Source: CAVXFS01 sp963761115 (lineage in GTDB: Bacteria > Pseudomonadota > Gammaproteobacteria > Burkholderiales > Gallionellaceae). From it: a stretch of 64,000 nt of DNA. The position numbers and the translations under genes were made by a program. The notes beneath the pieces were generated by a model. That model did not search any database and was not told the DNA's origin. It saw nothing but the letters and a program-made list of their open reading frames with translations. The stretch is taken from contig CAVXFS010000003.1 of NCBI GenBank assembly GCA_963761115.1, positions 310,001-374,000 on the forward strand. Reading direction: 5' to 3'. Of the stretch, positions 46,101 to 61,100 are shown one piece after another (within the stretch, counting starts at the first letter, position 1; every line of letters begins with the position of its first letter).

Positions 46101-49100
46101 GCGGCACCTCGAGCTTGATCAGCGGGATCACGGTTGGCATTGCAGCCATTAAAAGCTCTTCGATCACTGGTGGCATTATCAACCAGGGCACGATTGTTGG
46201 CGGATTTGCCGGTCTCGGCGCCTCTACCGGGTCTTCGATCACTGGTGGCATTACCAACAGCGGCACCACGAGCCTGATCAGCGGGGGTGTGGGCGGTATT
46301 GGAGCCAGGACCAGTTCCTCGATCACCGGCGGCATCCTCAATGAGGGCACGATCACGGGAGGTGCAATCGGTATTGGCGCTGTATCTAACAGCCTCATTG
46401 CTGGCGGCATCGCCAACAGCGGCACCGCGAGCCTGATCTCCGGTGTTTCGAATGGCATAGCAGCATGGGTAGGATCTTCGATCACCGGAGGCATCACCAA
46501 CCAGGGTACGGTCGTTGGCAACAATTTCGCTGGCATCCACGCTGCATCTAGTTCCACGATCAGCGGCGGCATCACCAACAGCGGCACGGCGAGCCTGATC
46601 AGCGGCGGCGTCTATGGCATAGTTGCCGTGGACAATTCTTCGATCACCGGCGGCATCACCAACGCAGGCACGATCGTTGGCGGGTTGACCGGCATTCGCG
46701 TTGACCCCTATTCGATCGTCTCCGGCGGCGTGACCAACAGCGGCACCGCGAGCCTGATCAGCGGCAGTTCGGCCGGCATAGATGTCGATCACACTTCCCA
46801 GATCACCAACGGCGTGACCAATGAAGGCACGATTGCTGGTGGATCCACGGGTATACGTGTCATAACCAATGGAACCATCAGTGGTGGCATCACCAACAGC
46901 GGCACCGCGAGCCTGATCACTGGGGGCAAAACTGGCATAGCAGCCACGAGCCACTCTTCGATCAGCGGCGGCATCGTCAATGACGGCACCATAGCTGGCG
47001 GGTCTACCGGCATCGCAGCCTTGAAGAGTTCCACGATCGCCGGCGGCATCACCAACAGCGGCACCGCGAGCCTGATCTCCGGTGGAAATAAAGGCATAAA
47101 AGTCAGGAACAATTCCTCGGTCACCGGCGGCATCAGCAATGACGGCACGATTGCTGGCGGGGCCACCGGTACCGGCATCAGGGCCTCAGCCAGTTCCTCG
47201 ATCATCGGCGGCATCACCAACAGCGGTATCGCGAGCCTGATCTCCGGTGGTTCCAAAGGCATACGAGTGGTGAACAACTCATTGATCGACGGCGGCATCA
47301 GCAATGACGGCACGATTGCTGGGGCCACCGGTACCGGCATCCGGGCCGCAGCCAGTTCCTCGATCACCGGCGGCATCACCAACAGCGGCACTGCGAGCCT
47401 GATCTCCGGTGGTTCCAAAGGCATACTAGCTATGAACAACTCCTTGATCGACGGCGGCATCGTCAATCAAGGCACGATCATTGGCAGCGGATTTGTGGGA
47501 ATCCGCGCAAACTCGAATTCAACTATTGCCGGTGGCATTACCAATAGCGGCATTGCGAGCCTGATTACTGGCGGTTCGGTTGGCATTGGCGTCTATAACA
47601 CTTCAACCATCGCTGGTGGCATTCATAATGGAGGCACGATCAGTGGCGGCTCGACCGGTATCAAGGTCGACACTGCAAGCACGATCACCGGCGGCATCAC
47701 CAGTAGCGGCGGCAGCCTGGTCACCGGCAGCAGTTCCGGCATCTTCAACCAGGGCACGATCAATGGCGCGCCTACCGCGATCAAGTTCATCTCTTCTTCG
47801 ACGCTGGCTGGTGGCATCACCAACAGCGGCACCACGAGCCTGATCACCGGCGGCAACTATGGCATAGCTGCCTGGGTGGATTCTTCGATCACCGGCGGCA
47901 TCGCCAACGAAGGCACGATATTTGGTGGCATTGCCGGCATCACATCCATTATCGATTCTACAATCTCCGGTGGTATCACCAACAGCGGCACCGCGAGTGT
48001 TATCGCCGGACTTCTCGCAGGCGTAGGAGCTGCATTCACAGCTTCGATCACCGGCGGCATTACCAACGCAGGCACGATATTGGGTATCGGTACCGGCGTC
48101 TTGGCTTTTTCAGGTTCCTCGATCACTGGTGGAATCACCAACAGCGGCACCGCGAGCCTGATCGATGGTTTTACTGCTGACGGTATAGCAGCCAAGTCCG
48201 GCTCTTTGATCAGTGGCGGCATCCTCAATGAGGGTACGATAGTCGGCGCCATTGCGGGTATTGGCGCAGGGGGTGGCAGTCTCATCGCTGACGGCATCAC
48301 CAACAGCGGCACCGCGAGCCTGATCACCGGTGGTAATGTCGGTATTGGCGTCTACAGCACCTCCTCGATCACCGGCGGCATCCTCAATCAAGGCACGATC
48401 GTTGGCGGGTCTACCGGCATCCGCGTTGACCCCTATTCGATCGTCTCCGGCGGCGTGACCAACAGCGGCACCGCAAGCCTGATCAGCGGCAGTTCGGCAG
48501 GCATCGATGTCGATCACACTTCCGCGATCACCAACGGTGTGACCAACGAGGGCACGATCACTGGTGGAATCACGGGTATCCGTGTCTCGGTTGCCGGCAC
48601 CATCTCTGGCGGCATCACCAACAGCGGCACCGCAAGCCTGATCACCGGCGGCTATGGCATAGCAGCGGCGAAGAACTCCTTGATCGACGGCGGCATCGCC
48701 AACGAAGGCACGATATTTGGTGGCGGTGTTGCCGGCATCGTAGCCATTTCCGATTCCACAATCTCCGGTGGTATCACCAACAGCGGCACCGCGAGTGTTA
48801 TCGTCGGATTAGCCGCAGGCGTAGGAGCTGCATTCTCATCTTCGATCACCGGCGGCATTACCAACGCTGGCACGATATTGGCTCTCGGTACCGGCGTCTT
48901 GGCCCTTGCAGGTTCCTCGATCACTGGCGGCATCACCAACAGCGGCACCGCGAGCCTGATCGATGGTTTAAGTGCTAACGGTATAGCAGCCCAGGCCGGC
49001 TCTTCGATCAGCGGCGGCATCCTCAATGAAGGCACGATCGTTGGCGGGTTGACCGGCATCCGCGTTGACCCCTATTCAATCGTCTCCGGCGGCGTGACCA

Positions 49101-52100
49101 ATAGCGGTATCGCGAGCCTGATCAGCGGCAATTCAGCCGGCATCGATGTCGATCACACTTCTGCGATCACCAACGGCGTGACCAATGAAGGCACCATCAC
49201 TGGCGGAACCACAGGTATTCGTGTTTCGGTTGCCGGCACCATCTCCGGCGGCATTACTAACAGCGGCACCGCGAGCCTGATCACCGGCGGTGTTAATGGT
49301 ATAGAAGCCGTGAGCAACTCTTCGATCAGCGGTGGCATCGTCAATGAAGGAACGATAGTTGGCAGCCTGTTTAATGGTATTAGTGCCTTGGTCAGTTCCA
49401 CGATCAGCGGCGGCATCACCAACAGCGGTACAACGAGCCTGATTAGCGGCGGATTTTTCGGCATTGGAGTCGGCACCAGTTCTTCGATCAGCGGCGGTAT
49501 CCTCAACGAGGGCACGATCGTGGGTACCGCTGCCGGTATCGACGCTACGGGTAACAGCAATATCTCTGACGGTATCACCAACAGCGGCACAGCGAGCCTG
49601 ATCACCGGCGGTGCCTATGGCATAGAAGCCGTGAGCAACTCTTCGATCAGCGGTGGTATCGTCAATGAAGGAACGATAGTTGGCAGCCTGTTTAATGGCA
49701 TTAGTGCCTTGGTCAGTTCCACGATCAGCGGCGGCATCACCAACAGCGGTACAACGAGCCTGATTAGCGGCGGATTTTTCGGCATTGGAGTCGGCACCAG
49801 TTCTTCGATCAGCGGCGGTATCCTCAACGAGGGCACGATCGTGGGTACCGCTGTCGGTATCGACGCTACGGGTAACAGCAATATCTCTGACGGTATCACC
49901 AACAGCGGCACAGCGAGCCTGATCACCGGCGGTGCCTATGGCATAGAAGCCGTGAGCAACTCTTCGATCAGCGGTGGTATCGTCAATGAAGGAACGATAG
50001 TTGGCAGCCTGTTTAATGGCATTAGTGCCTTGGTCAGTTCCACGATCAGCGGCGGCATCACCAACAGCGGTACAACGAGCCTGATTAGCGGCGGATTTTT
50101 CGGCATTGGAGTCGGCACCAGTTCTTCGGTCAGCGGCGGTATCCTCAACGAGGGCACGATCGTGGGTACCGCTGTCGGTATCGACGCTACGGGTAACAGC
50201 AATATCTCTGACGGTATCACCAACAGTGGCACGGCGAGCCTGATCAGCGGCGGCACCGATGGCATTGGAGTCTCCGGTTCCGCTATCACCAACGGCGTCG
50301 TCAATGAAGGAACGATAGTTGGCAGCCTGTTTAATGGCATTAGTGCCTTGGTCAGTTCCACGATCAGCGGCGGCATCACCAACAGCGGTACAACGAGCCT
50401 GATTAGCGGCGGATTTTTCGGCATTGGAGTCGGCACCAGTTCTTCGGTCAGCGGCGGTATCCTCAACGAGGGCACGATCGTGGGTACCGCTGTCGGTATC
50501 GACGCTACGGGTAACAGCAATATCTCTGACGGTATCACCAACAGTGGCACGGCGAGCCTGATCACTGGCGTTACTTCCGGCATAGCTGCGGTGAACAACT
50601 CATCGATCACCGACGGCATCTTCAATGAGGGCACGATCGTTGGCAGCACATCTGATGCGATCAGAGCCACGGGCAATTCGACGATCAGCGGCGGTATCAC
50701 CAACAGCGGCACCGCGAGTTTGATCACGGCGGGTTCTACCGGCATTTCAGCCGATCATACATCCTTGATCAGTGGCGGCATCACCAATGCCGGCACGATC
50801 GTTGGTGGGGTAGTCGGCATCGCGGCCAGCAGCGGCTCTTCGATCAGCGGCGGCATCCTTAACGAGGGTACGGTCGTGGGTACCGGCTATGTTGGTATCG
50901 GCGCCGCGGGCGGCAGCACCATCTCCGAGGGGATCACCAACAGCGGCACGACGAGCCTGATCAGCGGCAACAGTTATGGTATTGGCGCCACCAGTTCCTC
51001 GATCACCGGCGGCATTATCAACGAGGGTACGATCGTCGGCGGCATAGCGGGTATCGGCGCAGGGAATGGCAGCCTCATCGCTGGCGGCATCAACAATAGC
51101 GGCGCCACGAGCCTGATTACTGGCGGCACTTCCGGCATCGCTGCGGTGAACAACTCATCGATCACCGACGGCATCATCAACGAAGGCACGATCGTTGGCA
51201 GCGCATCGGATGCGATCAGGGCCTCGACCAATTCGACGATCAGCGGCGGCATCACCAACAGCGGCACCGCAAGTCTGATCACGGCGGGTTCGACGGGCAT
51301 CTCGGCGTGGAATACATCTTCGATCACCGGTGGCATCACCAACGCAGGCACGATCACTGGCGGGACTGCCGGCATCACCGCCGCAACCCATTCCTCGATC
51401 AGCGGCGGCATCACCAACAGCGGCACCGCGGGCCTGATTTCGGGTGGGTCGGTCGGCATCGGAGCCGGCACCGGTTCTTCGATCAGTGGCGGCATCCTCA
51501 ATGAAGGCACGATCGTGGGTATCGCTATTGCCGGTATCGGCGCCAGCGGTAACAGCACCATCTCCGAGGGGATCACCAACAGCGGCACGGCGAGCCTGAT
51601 CAGCGGAGGCGGCTATGGCATTGGCGCCACCAGTTCCTCGATCACGGGCGGCATCATCAATGAGGGCACGATAGTTGGCGGCCTGGCGGGTATTGGTGCA
51701 GGAAATGGCAGCCTCATCGCTGACGGCATCACCAACAGCGGCACGGCAAGCCTGATCACAGGTGCTGTTAATGGCATAGTAGCCCTGGGCAGTGCTTCGA
51801 TCACCGGCGGCATCGTCAATGAAGGCACGATCGCTGGCAATGCGTTTAGTGGCATCACGGCCATGGTGAATTCCTCGATCACCGGCGGCATCACCAACAG
51901 CGGCACGGCGAGCCTGATCTCTGGTGGGTTTATTGGCATCTCTGCCTTGACCTTTTCTTCGATCACCGGCGGCATCGTCAATGAAGGCACGATCGTTGGC
52001 GGGCAAGCCGGCATCACATCGGCTACCGGTTCCTTGATCAGCGGTGGCATCACCAACAGCGGCACCGCGAGCCTGATCACAGGTGCTGTTAATGGCATAG

Positions 52101-55100
52101 CAGCCCTGGGCAGTGCTTCGATCGCCGGTGGCATCGTCAACGAAGGCACGATCGTTGCCAGCGGATCGGATGCGATCAGGGCCTCGACCCATTCCACGAT
52201 CAGCGGTGGCATCACCAACAGCGGCACCGCAAGTCTGATCACGGCGGGTTCGACGGGCATCTCGGCCTGGAATACATCTTCGATCACCGGTGGTATCACC
52301 AACGCAGGCACCATCACCGGCGCGACTGCCGGTATCACAGTCGAAACCAATTCCTTGATCGCCGGCGGCATTACCAACAGTGGCACAGCGAGCCTGATCA
52401 GCGGCGGCACGTATGGCATTGGCGCCACCAGTTCCTCGATCAGCGGCGGCATCATCAATGAAGGCACGATCGTGGGTACCAACATTGTCGGTATCGGCGC
52501 TGGGAATGGCAGCACCATCTCTGACGGCATCACCAACAGCGGCACGGCGAGCCTGATCAGCGGCGGCATTTATGGCATTGGCGCCGGCACCGGTTCCTCG
52601 ATCAGCGGCGGCATCACCAATGCAGGCACGATAGCTGGCGGGAACACAGGCATCGTCGTGACGAGCATTTCCACCATCTCCGGCGGCATCACCAACAGCG
52701 GCACCGCGAGCCTTATAAGCGGCGGCACGGTAGGCATTGGCGTCTATAACACTTCCTCGGTCACCGGCGGCATCCTCAATCAAGGCACGATCGTTGGCGG
52801 GTCTACCGGCATTCGCGTTGACCCCTATTCGATCGTCTCCGGCGGCGTGACCAACAGCGGCATCGCGAGCCTGATCAGCGGTGGTTCGGCCGGTATCGAT
52901 GTCGATCACACTTCCCAGATCACCAACGGCGTGACCAATGAAGGCACGATCGTTGGCAGCGTATCGACAGGCATCCGCGTTTCGGTTGCCGGCACCATCA
53001 GCGGCGGCATTACCAACAGTGGCACGGCGAGCCTGATTAGCGGAGGTGCTGTTGGCATTGCTGTCCTGAAAACTTCCACCATCAGCGGCGGCATTCATAA
53101 TGGAGGCACGATCACCGGCGGCTTGACCGGTATCAAGGTCGACACTGCAAGCACGATCACCGGCGGCATCACCAGCAGCGGCGGCAGCCTGGTCACCGGC
53201 AGCAGTTCCGGCATTTTCAACCAGGGCAAGATCGGTGGCGCGCCTACCGCGATCAAGTTCATCTCTTCTTCGACGCTGGCTGGCGGCATCACCAACAGCG
53301 GCACCGCGAGTCTGATTTCCGGCGTTTCTTATGGCATAGCAGCTTGGGTAAAATCTTCGATCAACGGCGGCATCGTCAATGAAGGCACGATAAATGGCGG
53401 AACGATGGGCATCAGATCCTTGATCAGTTCCACGATCAGCGGCGGCATCACCAACAGCGGCATCGCGAGCCTGATTACAGGTGGAGATATAGGTATAGTT
53501 GTCCAGTCCAAATCTTTGATCACCGGTGGCATCCTCAATGAGGGCACGATAATCGGCGCGTCTGAAGGCATTTTAGCCTTGTCCGGTACGATCAGCGGCG
53601 GCATCACCAACAGCGGCACGGCCAGCCTGATTTCCGGCAGCTTGTATGGCATAGCAGCCTTGTTTAAATCTTCGATCACCGATGGCATCGTCAATGCAGG
53701 CACAATAAAAGGCGGCTTGTTTGATGGAATTCTGGTCTCAACTTCCACCATATCTGATGGCATCACTAACAGCGGCACGACGAGCCTGATCAGCGGCGGC
53801 AGTTATGGCATTTTAGCTGAGAGCAAATCCTCGATCACCGAAGGCATCCTCAATGAAGGCACGATTACTGGCGGCGCAGCTGACGGTATTCGTATCCGAA
53901 ATTTGTCGACCCTTGCCGGCGGCATCACCAACAGCGGCACCGCGAGCCTGATCAGCGGGGGTAATGTCGGTATTGGTGTCTATAGCACCTCCTCGATCAC
54001 CGGCGGCATCACCAACGCAGGCACGATCGTTGGCGGGTCCACCGGCATCCGCGTTGATCCCTATTCAATCGTCTCCGGCGGCGTGACCAATAGCGGCATC
54101 GCGAGCCTGATCAGCGGCAGCTCAGCCGGTATCGATGTCGATCACACTTCTGCGATCACCAACGGCGTGACCAATGAAGGCACGATCGTTGGCAGCGGAT
54201 CGACGGGTATCCGTGTCTCGGTTGCCGGAACCATCTCCGGCGGCATTACCAACAGCGGCACGGCGAGCCTGATATCCGGGGGGTTTTCTGGCATTGTTGC
54301 CCAGAGCAACTCTTCGATCACCGGCGGCATCGTCAATGAAGGCACGATAGTTGGAAGCGCGTTTACTGGCATCAAAGCAACGACCTATTCCACGATTAGC
54401 GGCGGCATCACTAACAGTGGCACGGCGAGCCTGATCTCCGGCGGCTTTTCTGGTATAGCCGCCCGGAGCAACTCTTCGATCACCGGCGGCATCGTCAATG
54501 AAGGCACGATAGTTGGAAGCCTGTTTACTGGCATCAGAGCCGTGGGCAGTTCCACGATCAGCGGCGGCATTACCAACAGCGGCACCGCGAGCCTGATATC
54601 CGGGGGGTTTTCTGGCATTGTTGCCCGGAGCAACTCTTCGATCACCGGCGGCATCGTCAATGAAGGCACGATAGTTGGAAGCGCGTTTACTGGCATCAAA
54701 GCAACGACCTATTCCACGATCAGCGGCGGCATCACCAACAGTGGCACGGCGAGTCTGATCTCCGGCGGCTTTTCTGGTATAGCCGCCCGGAGCAACTCTT
54801 GATCACCGGCGGCATCCTCAATGAAGGCACGATAGTTGGAAGCCTGTTTACTGGCATCAGAGCCGTGGGCAGTTCCACGATCAGCGGCGGCATTACCAAA
54901 GCGGCACCGCGAGCCTGATATCCGGGGGGTTTTCTGGCATGTTGCCCGGAGCAATCTTCGATCACCGGCGGCATCGTCAATGAAGGCACGATAGTTGGAA
55001 GCCTGTTTACTGGCATCAGAGCCGTGGGCAGTTCCACGATCAGCGGCGGCATTACCAACAGCGGCACCGCGAGCCTGATCTCTGGAGGTTTTTCTGGCAT

Positions 55101-58100
55101 AGCTGCGGTGAACAATTCATCGATCACCGACGGCATCGTCAATGAAGGCACGATCGTTGGCGTTGGTTCAGATGCGATAAGGGCCTCGAACACTTCCACG
55201 ATCAGCGGCGGCATCACCAACAGCGGCACGGCAAGTTTGATCACGGCAGGTTCAACCGGCATATCAGCCTGGAGCCATTCTTCGATCAGTGGCGGTATCG
55301 TCAATGAAGGAACGATAACTGGCGGGAAAGCCGGCATCACATCCGCAACCGGTTCCTCGATCAGCGGCGGCATCAGCAACAGCGGCACCGCAGGCCTGAT
55401 CAGCGGCGGCTTGATCGGCATTGGAGCCGGCACCGGCTCCTCGATCAGCGGCGGTATCTTTAACGAAGGCACCATCGTGGGCACCGCTTTTGTCGGTGTT
55501 GGCGCTGGCGGTGGCAGTACCATCTCTGACGGCATCACCAACAGCGGCACGGCGAGCCTGATCAGCGGCGGCAGTTATGGCGTTGGCGCATCCAGTTCCT
55601 CGATCACCGGTGGCATCATCAATGAGGGCACGATCGTTGGCGGCTTAGCGGGTATTGGCGCAGGGAATGGCAGCCTGATCGCTGGCGGCATCACCAACAG
55701 CGGCACCGCGAGCCTGATCACAGGTGCTGTTAATGGCATAGCAGCCGTGGGCAGTTCTTCGATCACCGGCGGCATCGTCAATGAAGGCACGATCGTTGGC
55801 AGCGGATCAGATGCGATCAGGGCCTCGACCCATTCCACGATCAGCGGCGGCATCACCAACAGCGGTACCGCAAGTTTGATCACGGCGGGTTCTACGGGCA
55901 TCTCGGCGTGGAATACATCTTCGATCACCGGTGGTATCACCAACGCAGGTACGATCACTGGCGTGACTGCCGGTATCACAGTCGAAACCAATTCCTTGAT
56001 CGCCGGCGGCATTACCAACAGTGGCACGGCGAGCCTGATTAGCGGCGGCACTTATGGCATTGGCGCCACCAATTCCTCGATCAGCGGCGGCATCATCAAT
56101 GAAGGCACGATCGTGGGTACCAACATTGTCGGTATCGGCGCTGGGGGTGGCAGCACCATCTCTGACGGCATTACCAACAGCGGCACGGCGAGCCTGATCA
56201 GCGGCGGCAGTTATGGCATTGGAGTGTCCGGTTCCTCGATCAGCGGTGGCATCACCAACCAGGGCACGATCGTGGGTACCAGTTTTGTGGGTGTCGGCGC
56301 CGGGGTTGGCAGCACAATCTCTGACGGCATTACCAACAGCGGCACGGCGAGCCTGATCTCTGGAGGACTGGCTGGTATTGGTGCCTTTACTACCTCTTCG
56401 ATCACCGGGGGGATAACCAATCAAGGCACGATCTCTGGCGGATTGACCGGGATCGGTGCATGGAGCAATTCTACGATCAGTGGCGGCATCGTAAACGAAG
56501 GCACGATACAGGGAGCCTTGTTTTCTGGCGTTATAGCCGCGAGCAATTCCACGATCAGCGGCGGCATCACCAACAGCGGCGCGGCGAGCCTGATTACCGG
56601 GGGTAAGGTTGGCATAGGCGTCTACAAAACCTCCACGATCAGCGGCGGCATCCTCAATGAAGGCACGATCGTTGGCGGGTCTACCGGCATTCGCGTTGAC
56701 CCCTATTCGATCGTCTCCGGCGGCGTGACCAACAGCGGTATCGCAAGCCTGATCAGCGGCAGTTCGGCCGGCATCGATGTCGATCACACTTCTGCGATCA
56801 CCAACGGCGTGACCAATGAAGGCACGATCGTTGGCAGCGTATCGACAGGCATCCGCGTTTCGGTTGCCGGCACCATCAGCGGCGGCATTACCAACAGTGG
56901 CACGGCGAGCCTGATTAGCGGAGGTGCTGTTGGCATTGCTGTCCTGAAAACTTCCACCATCAGCGGCGGCATTCATAATGGAGGCACGATCACCGGCGGC
57001 TTGACCGGTATCAAGGTCGACACTGCAAGCACGATCACCGGCGGCATCACCAGCAGCGGCGGCAGCCTGGTCACCGGCAGCAGTTCCGGCATTTTCAACC
57101 AGGGCAAGATCGGTGGCGCGCCTACCGCGATCAAGTTCATCTCTTCTTCGACGCTGGCTGGCGGCATCACCAACAGCGGCACCGCGAGTCTGATTTCCGG
57201 CGTTTCTTATGGCATAGCAGCTTGGGTAAAATCTTCGATCAACGGCGGCATCGTCAATGAAGGCACGATAAATGGCGGAACGATGGGCATCAGATCCTTG
57301 ATCAGTTCCACCATCAGCGGCGGCATCACCAACAGCGGCATCGCGAGCCTGATTACAGGTGGAGATATAGGTATAGTTGTCCAGTCCAAATCTTTGATCA
57401 CCGGTGGCATCCTCAATGAGGGCACGATAATCGGCGCGTCTGAAGGCATTTTAGCCTTGTCCGGTACGATCAGCGGCGGCATCACCAACAGCGGCACGGC
57501 CAGCCTGATTTCCGGCAGCTTGTATGGCATAGCAGCCTTGTTTAAATCTTCGATCACCGATGGCATCGTCAATGCAGGCACAATAAAAGGCGGCTTGTTT
57601 GATGGAATTCTGGTCTCAACTTCCACCATATCTGATGGCATCACTAACAGCGGCACGACGAGCCTGATCAGCGGCGGCAGTTATGGCATTTTAGCTGAGA
57701 GCAAATCCTCGATCACCGAAGGCATCCTCAATGAAGGCACGATTACTGGCGGCGCAGCTGACGGTATTCGTATCCGAAATTTGTCGACCCTTGCCGGCGG
57801 CATCACCAACAGCGGCACCGCGAGCCTGATCAGCGGGGGTAATGTCGGTATTGGTGTCTATAGCACCTCATCGATCACCGGCGGCATCACCAACGCAGGC
57901 ACGATCGTTGGCGGGTCCACCGGCATCCGCGTTGATCCCTATTCAATCGTCTCCGGCGGCGTGACCAATAGCGGCATCGCGAGCCTGATCAGCGGCAGCT
58001 CAGCCGGTATCGATGTCGATCACACTTCTGCGATCACCAACGGCGTGACCAATGAGGGCACGATCACTGGCGCGGACTCACGGGTATCCGTGTCTCGGTT

Positions 58101-61100
58101 GCCGGCACCATCTCTGGCGGCATCACCAATAGCGGCACCGCGAGCCTGATCTCAGGAAGTACGGTTGGCATCAATGCCATCAGCGGTTCATCGATCACCG
58201 GCGGCATTGTCAACGAAGGGACGATAGTTGGCGGATTTGCCGGCATCTTCTCGGAATTCGGTTCATCGATCACCGGCGGTATCACCAACAGCGGCACCGC
58301 GAGCCTGATTGGCGGAAATTTGGTTGGCATCGGAGCGATCGTCAGTTCTTCGATTACCGGCGGCATCCTGAATGAAGGCACGATCGTGGGTAGTGGTCTT
58401 GTGGGGATCGGCGCTGGATTTGGCAGCATGATCACTGGCGGCATCACCAACAGCGGCACGGCGAGCCTGATTGGCGGCGGTTTTGTTGGCCTGGGGGCGC
58501 TCAGCTATTCTTCGATTACCGGCGGTATCATCAATGAAGGCACGGTACTTGGTTTAGCTGGTGCCGGCATTTTTGCAGCTGCTGGTTCGTCGATCACTGA
58601 CGGCGTTACCAACTCAGGCTTGATCACTGGCGGGAACACCGGCATCTACGTTGCGAGCAATTCCACGATCAGCGGTGGTATTACCAACAGCGGCACCGCG
58701 AGCCTGATCACCGGCGGTATAGCTGGCATAACAGCCCTGAGTAATTCTTCGATCACCGGCGGCATCCTCAATGAAGGCACGATCGTTGGCAGCGCGTCGG
58801 ATGGCATCAGAGCCGCGAACACTTCGACGATCAGTGGCGGCATCGCTAACAGCGGCACCGCAAGTTTGATCACTGGATTTACTACGGGCATATCGGCCGC
58901 GAACAATTCGTCGATCAGCGGCGGCATCACCAATGAAGGCACGATCTCCGGCGGTAAAGCCGGCATCACAGCCGGAAGCGGTTCCTCGATCGCCGGCGGC
59001 ATCACCAACAGCGGCACCGCAGGCCTGATCAGCGGCGGTTTGATCGGCATTGGAGCCGGTACCGGTTCTTCAATCAGTGGCGGCATTACCAACCAGGGCA
59101 CGATTGTGGGTGTTAGCTATGTCGGTATCGGCGCTGGGGGTGGCAGCACCATCTCTGACGGCATCACCAACAGCGGCACCGCGAGCCTGATCACCGGGGG
59201 CAGTTATGGTATTGGAGCCGGCAGCGGTTCTTCGATCACCGGCGGCATCATCAATGAGGGCACCATCCTTGGAAACAATGCCGGCATTGGCGCAGGGGTT
59301 TCTTCCTCGATCGCCGGCGGCATCAGCAACAGCGGCACGGCGAGCCTGATCTCCGGTGGTGTTGACGGTATCCTGGTCCGGAGCAATTCTTCGATTACCG
59401 ACGGTATAGTCAATGAAGGCACGATTACTGGCGGGAGCACCGGCATCCTGGCCCAGTTCGGTTCCACGATCAGCGGCGGCATCACCAACAGCGGCATTAC
59501 CAGCCTGATTACCGGGGGTAAGGTTGGCATCGGCGTCTACAGCACCTCCTCGATCACCGGTGGCATCCTCAATGAAGGCACGATCGTTGGCGGGTCTACC
59601 GGCATCCGGGTTGACCCCTATTCAATCGTCTCAGGTGGCGTGACCAACAGCGGCATCGCGAGTTTGATCAGCGGCGGTAACTTCGGCATCGATGTCGATC
59701 ACACATCCCAGATCACCAACGGCGTGACCAATGAGGGCACGATCACTGGCGGGTCCACGGGTATCCGTGTCTCGGTTGCCGGCACCATCTCCGGCGGCAT
59801 CACCAACAGCGGCACGGCGAGCCTGGTATCCGGTGGGTCGATCGGGATTGGTGTCTATAGCACTTCCTCGATCACCGGTGGCATCGTCAATGAAGGCACG
59901 ATCGTTGGCTGGACAACCGGGATTGATGTCTGGAACAACTCCTCGATCACCGGCGGCATTACCAACAGCGGCACGGCGAGCCTGATAACCGGCAATTCGG
60001 CGGGTATTGGAGTCTATAGCACCTCCACGATCACCGGCGGCATCGTCAATGAAGGCACGATCGTTGGCGGAAACGGCGGCTTTCTTGGGGAAACCGGCAT
60101 TTTGGTCATGTCTGGTTCTTCAATCGGCGGCGGCATTACCAACAGCGGTATTGCGAGCTTGATCTCCGGCGGGTCGATCGGTATTGGCGTCTATAGCACC
60201 TCCACGATCACCGGCGGCATCACCAACGCAGGCACGATCGTTGGCGGGACTACCGGGATTGATGTCTGGAACAGTTCCACTATCACCGGCGGCATCACCA
60301 ACAGCGGCGTTGCCAGCCTGATTTCAGGCGGCTCGGTTGGCATCGGCGTCTATAGCACCTCCTCGATCACCGGCGGCATCGTCAATGAAGGCACTATCGT
60401 TGGCGGGTCTACCGGCATCGCAGCCGTGACCGGTTCCACCATCGCCGGCGGCATCACCAACAGCGGCACCGCAAGCCTGATCTCCGGCAGTACGTTCGGG
60501 ATAGAAGTGATTGGCAACTCCTCGATCACCGGCGGCATCGTCAATGCAGGCACGATAATAGGCAGCACGGCTGATGGCATCGAAGTCTATAGCACCTCCA
60601 CGATCACCGGCGGCATCACCAACAGCGGAATCGCGAGTTTGATCACGGGCGGGGCGAGGGGAATTGAAGTCTATGGCTCCTCCTTGATCACCGACGGCAT
60701 CACCAATGCCGGCACCATAGCTGGCGGAAGCACCGGCATCGATGTGGCGAGCAGTTCCACCATCACTGGCGGCATCACCAACAGCGGCACCGCGAGTTTG
60801 ATCTCCGGCAGCACGTTCGGGATAGAAGTGATTGGCGACTCCTCGATCACCGGAGGCATCGTCAACAAGGGCACGATAGTTGGCGGGGTTGATGGTATTG
60901 AGGTCATTAACGGTTCCTCGATCACCGGCGGCATCAACAACAGCGTCACCACGAGCCTGATCACCGGTGGCGTAATTGGTATTGAAGTCGCAAATGGCTC
61001 CTCGATCATTGGCGGCGTCACCAACGCAGGCAAGATTGTTGGCGGGAGCACGGGCATCGATGTGGCGAGCGGTTCCAGGATCGTTGGCGGCGTTACCAAC

